Shown piece after piece: positions 40,011 to 43,947 of a DNA stretch of 43,947 bases. Within the stretch, counting starts at the first letter, position 1, and each line of letters begins with the position of its first letter. The notes beneath the pieces were generated by a model. The model was given only the letters and a program-made list of their open reading frames with translations. It searched no databases and was not told the origin of the DNA. Source of the DNA: an uncultured Prevotella sp. (lineage in GTDB: Bacteria > Bacteroidota > Bacteroidia > Bacteroidales > Bacteroidaceae); assembly GCA_937877595.1 (NCBI GenBank), contig CALFIY010000023.1, positions 1 through 43,947 of the forward strand, in the 5' to 3' direction. Made by a program: the position numbers and the translations under genes.

Positions 40011-40024
40011 TGCAAACGTTTGCA
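40011..40024. promoter_or_regulatory. LacI-family operator-like palindrome upstream of malQ
   Basis: TGCAAACGTTTGCA is a perfect 14-bp palindrome with the central CG typical of LacI/GalR-family operators (compare the AAACGTTT core of GalR and PurR sites). It lies about 70 bases upstream of the predicted malQ transcription start, a position better suited to activation than to blocking. It also lies 87 bases downstream of the nrdD stop. A maltose-sensing LacI-type regulator is the likely partner, by inference. Confidence 0.6.
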
Positions 40025-40047
40025 CCTGGTTGGAAAAGAAACGGCGC

Positions 40048-40078
40048 GGGCCGCACAGTGGTAATGTCTGTGCGGCCC
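40048..40078 (-). terminator. Intrinsic terminator after nrdD
   Basis: Perfect 11-bp stem GGGCCGCACAG (40048-40058) and CTGTGCGGCCC (40068-40078) with a 9-base loop, 32 bases after the nrdD stop codon. On the minus strand it is followed by a modest T-rich stretch (GTTTCTTTTCC). Confidence 0.8.
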
Positions 40079-40110
40079 TTGGCGCTAAAACTGTTGTGAC
40101 GGCAGTCGTG

Positions 40111-42351
40111 TTACTCGTCGAAGAGTTGCTGCTGGATGCTGCCTTCCACGTGGGTCACGCGGTCGTTGAGTTCGCAGAGTTTTCCGTGGTTCCAGCGGTC
40201 GGTGGTACCGACGAGGTAGCCTGTGATGCGCTGCAGTTTGTCGATGTGGGTGCTGCCGCACTTCGGGCAAACCTCCAGTGTGGCACTGGCGTTCTCGTAG
40301 CCGCAGTCCATGCAGCGGTTGCGGTTGTGGTTGACAGAGCCGTAGCCCATGTTCAGGCGGTCCATCATGTCTACCACGCCCATTATCACCTGTGGATTGT
40401 GGGTAGCGTCGCCGTCAATCTCCACATAGAAGATGTGGCCGCCACGGGTGAGTTCGTGGTATGGTGCTTCGATCTCGGCCTTATGGCGTGCAGAGCACTT
40501 GTAGTAGACAGGCACGTGGTTGGAATTGGTGTAGTAGTCGCGGTCGGTAACGCCCGGGATGCTGCCAAACTCCTTGCGGTCCTTCTTGGTGAACTTGCCG
40601 GAGAGACCCTCGGCAGGTGTGGCGAGAACGGAGTAGTTGTGCTGGTAGCGCTCGCAGAACTGGTTGACGCGGTCGCGCATGTAGGTCACTATCTTAAGAC
40701 CGAGTTGCTGTGCCTCCTCGCTCTCGCCGTGATGCTTGCCGACGAGTGCCACGAGACATTCGGCCAGTCCGATAAATCCTATGCCCAGCGTGCCCTGGTT
40801 TATGACGCTCTCGATGGTGTCGGTGGGGCCCAGTTTGTCGGCACCGATCCACAGGCTCTTCATAAGAAGCGGGAACTGCTTGGCAAATGCTGTTTTCTGG
40901 AACTGGAAACGCTCATCGAGTTGCTTTGCAGTCACTTCGAGCATGTCGTCCAGTTTTGCAAAGAAGCGTGCAATGCGCTGTTCCTTGTCTTCGATATCCA
41001 TGCACTCTATTGCAAGGCGCACGATGTTGATGGTGGAGAAACTCAGATTGCCGCGGCCAATGGAAGTCTTCGGCCCGAAGCGGTTTTCAAAGACGCGAGT
41101 GCGGCATCCCATTGTGGCCACTTCGTGCAGGTAGCGCTTAGGGTCGTCGGCGCGCCAGTCACTGTCCTGATTGTAGGTGGCATCAAGGTTTAGGAAGTTG
41201 GGGAAAAAGCGGCGGGCCGTCACCTTGCACGCCAATTGGTAGAGATCGTAGTTGGGGTCTTCGGGCAGATAGTTTACGCCGCGCTTCTTCTTCCATATCT
41301 GGATGGGGAAGATGGCTGTCTCGCCGCCTCCGACGCCTTCGTAGGTCGACTTTAGCAGTTCGCGCATGATGCAACGCCCTTCGGCCGACGTGTCGGTGCC
41401 GTAGTTGATAGACGAGAATACCACCTGATTGCCTCCGCGCGAGTGGATGGTGTTCATATTGTGTATGAATGCCTCCATAGCCTGGTGTACGCGGCCCACG
41501 GTCTTGTTGATGGCATGCTGGCGCACGCGGTCGATTCCCTCCAGCCCGTCGAGCGACTGCTTAAGGTAGTCGATGAGCGGCTCGTTGTAGAGTTGGGAAT
41601 AGTCCTGGCCGTAGAGGTCTTCCAGATTCTTCAACTCCTCTATATATGAAGAGCGCACGAATGGCGCAAGATAGAAGTCGAAGGCGGGAATGGCCTGTCC
41701 GCCGTGCATTTCGTTCTGTGCACATTCCATGGAGATGCACGCCAGAACGGAGGCGGTCTCTATGCGCTTGGCAGGACGCGATGCGCCGTGGCCGGCAATG
41801 AAGCCGCAGTTGAGTATGTTGTCCAGAGGATGCTGCACGCAAGTGAGCGACTTTGTGGGATAGTAGTCTTTATCGTGGATGTGCAGAAAGTTGTGCTCTA
41901 CAGCCTCGCGGCTCTCGGGCGAGAGGAGATAGTCGTCGACGAAGGGCTTAGTGGTCTCCGAGGCAAACTTCATCATCATGCCTGCCGGAGTGTCGGCATT
42001 CATGTTGGCGTTTTCGCGCGTCACGTCGTTGTTCTTGATGTTCACGATGTCAAGAAACACATCGCGGGTCTTGGCCTTGCGGGCTATGGAGCGCTGGTTG
42101 CGGTAGGCGATATAGCGCTGGGCCACATCCTTGCGGCTCGATTTCATCAGTTCCATCTCCACCGTGTCCTGGATTTCCTCCACTGTCATCTGGCTGGCGC
42201 CACGCGAAGAAATGCGGTCGGTGATGGTTTGTAGCAGGCGCTCATCTTCGCCTTTGTCGGTGTGGAGCATGGCTTTGCGGATGGCTGCCATGACTTTTTG
42301 CTCGTTGAATCCCACAATGCGCCCGTCGCGCTTCACAACTGTCTGTATCAT
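40111..42351 (-). CDS. nrdD: Anaerobic ribonucleoside-triphosphate reductase NrdD
   Basis: Glycyl-radical enzyme that reduces ribonucleoside triphosphates to deoxy forms without oxygen. The 746-residue protein starts with an ATP-cone (VVKRDGRIVGFNEQKVMAAI, residues about 4-90). The C-terminal zinc site has two Cys-x-x-Cys pairs (CMDCGYEN and CPKCGST), and the glycyl radical site is RITGYLVGT (Gly near 711). All parts appear intact. The activating enzyme gene nrdG, which usually follows directly, is not present: the next gene downstream is malQ, behind a strong terminator. nrdG must be elsewhere. It has an exact promoter box. Confidence 0.96.
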   Translation of the reverse strand: MIQTVVKRDGRIVGFNEQKVMAAIRKAMLHTDKGEDERLLQTITDRISSRGASQMTVEEIQDTVEMELMKSSRKDVAQRYIAYRNQRSIARKAKTRDVFLDIVNIKNNDVTRENANMNADTPAGMMMKFASETTKPFVDDYLLSPESREAVEHNFLHIHDKDYYPTKSLTCVQHPLDNILNCGFIAGHGASRPAKRIETASVLACISMECAQNEMHGGQAIPAFDFYLAPFVRSSYIEELKNLEDLYGQDYSQLYNEPLIDYLKQSLDGLEGIDRVRQHAINKTVGRVHQAMEAFIHNMNTIHSRGGNQVVFSSINYGTDTSAEGRCIMRELLKSTYEGVGGGETAIFPIQIWKKKRGVNYLPEDPNYDLYQLACKVTARRFFPNFLNLDATYNQDSDWRADDPKRYLHEVATMGCRTRVFENRFGPKTSIGRGNLSFSTINIVRLAIECMDIEDKEQRIARFFAKLDDMLEVTAKQLDERFQFQKTAFAKQFPLLMKSLWIGADKLGPTDTIESVINQGTLGIGFIGLAECLVALVGKHHGESEEAQQLGLKIVTYMRDRVNQFCERYQHNYSVLATPAEGLSGKFTKKDRKEFGSIPGVTDRDYYTNSNHVPVYYKCSARHKAEIEAPYHELTRGGHIFYVEIDGDATHNPQVIMGVVDMMDRLNMGYGSVNHNRNRCMDCGYENASATLEVCPKCGSTHIDKLQRITGYLVGTTDRWNHGKLCELNDRVTHVEGSIQQQLFDE

Positions 42352-42408
42352 AAGAGATTTCTAAAAAAGTTAGGTTTTTGAATTTACATGGTTTCTTTTT
42401 CCAGTTTG

Positions 42409-42416
42409 CAAAGATA
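42409..42416 (-). promoter_or_regulatory. Bacteroidetes -7 promoter box (TATCTTTG) for nrdD
   Basis: Minus-strand TATCTTTG fits TAnnTTTG and gives a leader of about 50 nt. The remaining 42417-42507 spacer holds no gene that I can see. Confidence 0.65.
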
Positions 42417-42507
42417 CTATAATAGGATAAAAGATTTTACTTTTGGAAAACTTTTCTTCTGTTAAAAAAAGTCAATCCGCTGAAAATACGTAAGTTAGAA
42501 AAACAAA

Positions 42508-42534
42508 ACGGGAAACTTTTAGAAAGTTTCCCGT
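42508..42534 (-). terminator. Intrinsic terminator after the GNAT-like gene
   Basis: Perfect 12-bp stem ACGGGAAACTTT (42508-42519) and AAAGTTTCCCGT (42523-42534) with a 3-base loop. On the minus strand it is followed by TTTGTTTTTC. It lies 94 bases after the stop codon of the upstream gene. Confidence 0.85.
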
Positions 42535-42627
42535 TGAGAAATTGTCAAATTTGGAAATTTTTTTACAAAAAATATTCGTATTGTTGTCAAAAAAGACAAT
42601 TCTTTCGCTTTTCTGTGCACTCTGTTG

Positions 42628-43785
42628 TCAATCGGTGATAGGCGCTTTAAAACAGCGGTGGCGGCGATGCTGCTCGGACTCAAAGTAGTTCCACTGGTTG
42701 CGCACGTGTTCGTTGCTCTCCATCTGCGGCATTGCTTCTGCCCACTTGAAGCCGTAGCGCTGGAACTGCTCTACCAGGTCGGCGAAGATGAGCGAGTTGG
42801 CTCCCTTCTGCCTGTATTCGGGAAGCACGCCGATGAGCAGCAGGTCTACGGTGTCGGTCTTGTGCCACTTCAGCGTCCGTAGCAGATGCCACCAGCCGAA
42901 GGGCAGCATGCGGCCGTCGCGCGTGTGGCGCAGTGCGGTGGTGAACGACGGGAAAGTGATGCCGAAGCCTATCATCTTGTGTTCTGGCGTGTTCCAGTCC
43001 TCTACCGACGACACAAGGTTGAGGTCTGCAATCTTTATATACTGGTCTACCAACTGGTCAATCTGCCGGTCGCTGAGTTGGGAGTAGCCGTAGAGATCCT
43101 TGTAGGTGGCATTGATTATGTCGAACACTTCGCGGCCCTTGCCCTCCCTGAGTAGTTCATGGCGCGTAAACTTATGGACATGCAGATTGTAGCGCTGGCC
43201 TACCATGGTGGCAACCTTGGCAAACTTCTCGGGAAGCACCTCGGGCACCGTAACGCGATACTCCAGGTAGTCGTTGTCTTTCCGGAAGATGCCGGCAGCA
43301 TCGATATGCTTCAGATAGTAGGGATAGTTGTAGTTGACATACATCGTGCTGTCGCGCTCGAAGCCCTCTATCAGCAGGCCTTCGCGGTCCATGTCGGTAA
43401 AGCCCAGCGGACCGGCTATCTCTGTCATGCCGCGCTCGCGACCCCATTCTGACACGGCGTGAAGCAGCGCAGCGCTCACGCTGACATCGTCGACGAAGTC
43501 AAACCATCCGAAACGCACCTGTTTCTTCTGCCAGCGCTCATTGGCGCGATGGTTGATGATTGCTGCAACGCGCCCCACCATCTTCCCGTCGCGCAGAGCC
43601 ATGATATATTGGGCTTCGCAACATTCGAAAGCGGCATTGCGGTCGGCGCGCAGGGTGTTCATCTCCTCGCCGAAAAGGTAGGGAACGGCATGGGGACAGT
43701 CGCGGTAAAGGTCGTAGTAGAACTGTATGAAGCGGCGAAGGTCGCTGTTGTTTCTGACGATTTTCAGTTCGATTTGGTTTTCCAT
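42628..43785 (-). CDS. GNAT-fold acetyltransferase-like protein, unknown substrate
   Basis: A 385-residue cytosolic protein resembling the YghO-type group of putative N-acetyltransferases. Recognisable blocks are FYYDLYRDCPHAVPYLFGEE, the IMALRDGKMVGRVAAIINHR strand, the acetyltransferase-like GPLGFTDMDREGLLIEGFER, and LLIGVLPEYRQKGANSLIFA, which looks like the acetyl-CoA binding loop (Q/R-x-x-G-x-G/A). Substrate and role are unknown. The start at 43785 (MENQIELK) is chosen because a longer frame would run through a terminator and a tRNA gene. The promoter box ends only 5 bases before this ATG, suggesting a leaderless transcript. It is downstream of tRNA-Gln. Confidence 0.72.
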   Translation of the reverse strand: MENQIELKIVRNNSDLRRFIQFYYDLYRDCPHAVPYLFGEEMNTLRADRNAAFECCEAQYIMALRDGKMVGRVAAIINHRANERWQKKQVRFGWFDFVDDVSVSAALLHAVSEWGRERGMTEIAGPLGFTDMDREGLLIEGFERDSTMYVNYNYPYYLKHIDAAGIFRKDNDYLEYRVTVPEVLPEKFAKVATMVGQRYNLHVHKFTRHELLREGKGREVFDIINATYKDLYGYSQLSDRQIDQLVDQYIKIADLNLVSSVEDWNTPEHKMIGFGITFPSFTTALRHTRDGRMLPFGWWHLLRTLKWHKTDTVDLLLIGVLPEYRQKGANSLIFADLVEQFQRYGFKWAEAMPQMESNEHVRNQWNYFESEQHRRHRCFKAPITD

Positions 43786-43790
43786 GACTG

Positions 43791-43798
43791 CAAATTTA
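43791..43798 (-). promoter_or_regulatory. Bacteroidetes -7 promoter box (TAAATTTG) close to the start codon
   Basis: Minus-strand TAAATTTG fits TAnnTTTG and is separated from the ATG at 43785 by only 5 bases, so the predicted mRNA has almost no leader. Confidence 0.5.
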
Positions 43799-43844
43799 GT
43801 CATTTTCTGTCTTTCATAGACGCTGCAGACGTTAAAGAAGTTAA

Positions 43845-43893
43845 AGAATAGCGAGGGCGCAAAGACTTTTTGTCTCTGCGCCCTCGCTATTCT
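43845..43893 (-). terminator. Very long perfect hairpin after tRNA-Gln
   Basis: 17-bp arms AGAATAGCGAGGGCGCA (43845-43861) and TGCGCCCTCGCTATTCT (43877-43893), plus an inner AGAC/GTCT helix around TTTTT. It begins 2 bases after the tRNA 3' end and is followed on the minus strand by TTAACTTCTTTAAC. It is likely the tRNA terminator, unusually long. Confidence 0.8.
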
Positions 43894-43894
43894 G

Positions 43895-43947
43895 TTGTCC
43901 AAGGCGGATTCGAACCACCACAAACAGAACCAAAACCTGTTGTGCTA
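43895..43947 (-). tRNA. tRNA-Gln (anticodon UUG), 5' part cut by window edge
   Basis: The minus strand shows the anticodon arm ACAGG-TTTTGGT-TCTGT with anticodon TTG at 43933-43931, the T arm GGTGG-TTCGAAT-CCGCC and the acceptor 3' strand TTGGACA with discriminator A. CCA is not encoded. The D arm and acceptor 5' strand lie beyond the window. Confidence 0.9.

Noticed and set aside
43786..43923. Upstream extension of the GNAT-like protein to 43923
   Set aside because: It would run through the promoter box, a terminator and the tRNA-Gln 3' end.
1..43947. Insertion sequences, integrases or prophage structural genes
   Set aside because: None was recognised in any frame; the only mobile-looking part is the restriction-modification pair.

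Overview
The window reads as a chromosomal segment of a gut or rumen member of the order Bacteroidales, most likely the Prevotella group. The reasons are the Bacteroidetes-type -7 promoter box (TAnnTTTG), seen in front of eleven transcription units; a dense set of signal-peptide-bearing pectin and starch enzymes (PL11, CE12, GH28, GH51, GH3, GH97, GH77); a shared C-terminal tail of the GxYxxxGKKxxxK kind on several secreted proteins; and the SDR-type mannonate oxidoreductase next to uxuA. The species cannot be named from the sequence alone.

Layout. 1-4.75 kb: the start of rnhB (cut by the window edge), a small unknown protein, then on the minus strand a histidine acid phosphatase, a GH28 enzyme and the cysteine desulfurase sufS in one apparent transcription unit. 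4.75-7.0 kb: an AT-richer insert carrying a compact type II restriction-modification pair, preceded by direct repeats and followed by a two-way terminator. 7.0-9.7 kb: a candidate multi-hairpin RNA, a 52-residue peptide gene and a secreted repeat protein. 9.8-10.0 kb: a strongly structured RNA of about 190 nt with its own promoter box and intrinsic terminator. 10.1-13.1 kb: a CotH-like secreted protein and rmuC on the plus strand. 13.1-27.7 kb: a nine-gene minus-strand pectin operon that starts at a promoter at 27.72 kb (double CE12, a PL11/GH43-like/GH51 fusion, GH3, CE12, GH28, rhaM, uxuA, mannonate-oxidoreductase-like SDR, second SDR). 27.8-30.6 kb: a divergent large secreted macroglobulin-like protein. 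30.6-33 kb: a second, stand-alone PL11 lyase. 33-40 kb: malQ, GH97, menC and menE in one minus-strand run with a LacI-type palindrome upstream. 40.1-43.8 kb: nrdD and a GNAT-like protein. The right edge holds a partial tRNA-Gln.

How it fits together. The 13-33 kb genes form a rhamnogalacturonan-I programme: CE12 esterases remove acetyl groups, PL11 lyases and GH28 enzymes cut the backbone, GH51 and GH3 trim side chains, RhaM feeds L-rhamnose catabolism, and UxuA plus the SDR handle a hexuronate branch. No SusC/SusD transporter pair and no hybrid two-component regulator lie in the window, so import and control must be encoded elsewhere. The malQ-GH97 pair is a maltodextrin module that reads into two menaquinone genes.

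The most unusual pattern is in the spacers. Several gene-gene gaps are made almost entirely of degenerate 7- or 8-bp tandem units, each gap with its own unit sequence, running from one stop codon to the next start codon. One array supplies the start codons of a gene, with an ATG in each 7-bp unit. These arrays and the structured RNA at 9.8-10.0 kb are the best candidates for undescribed biology here.
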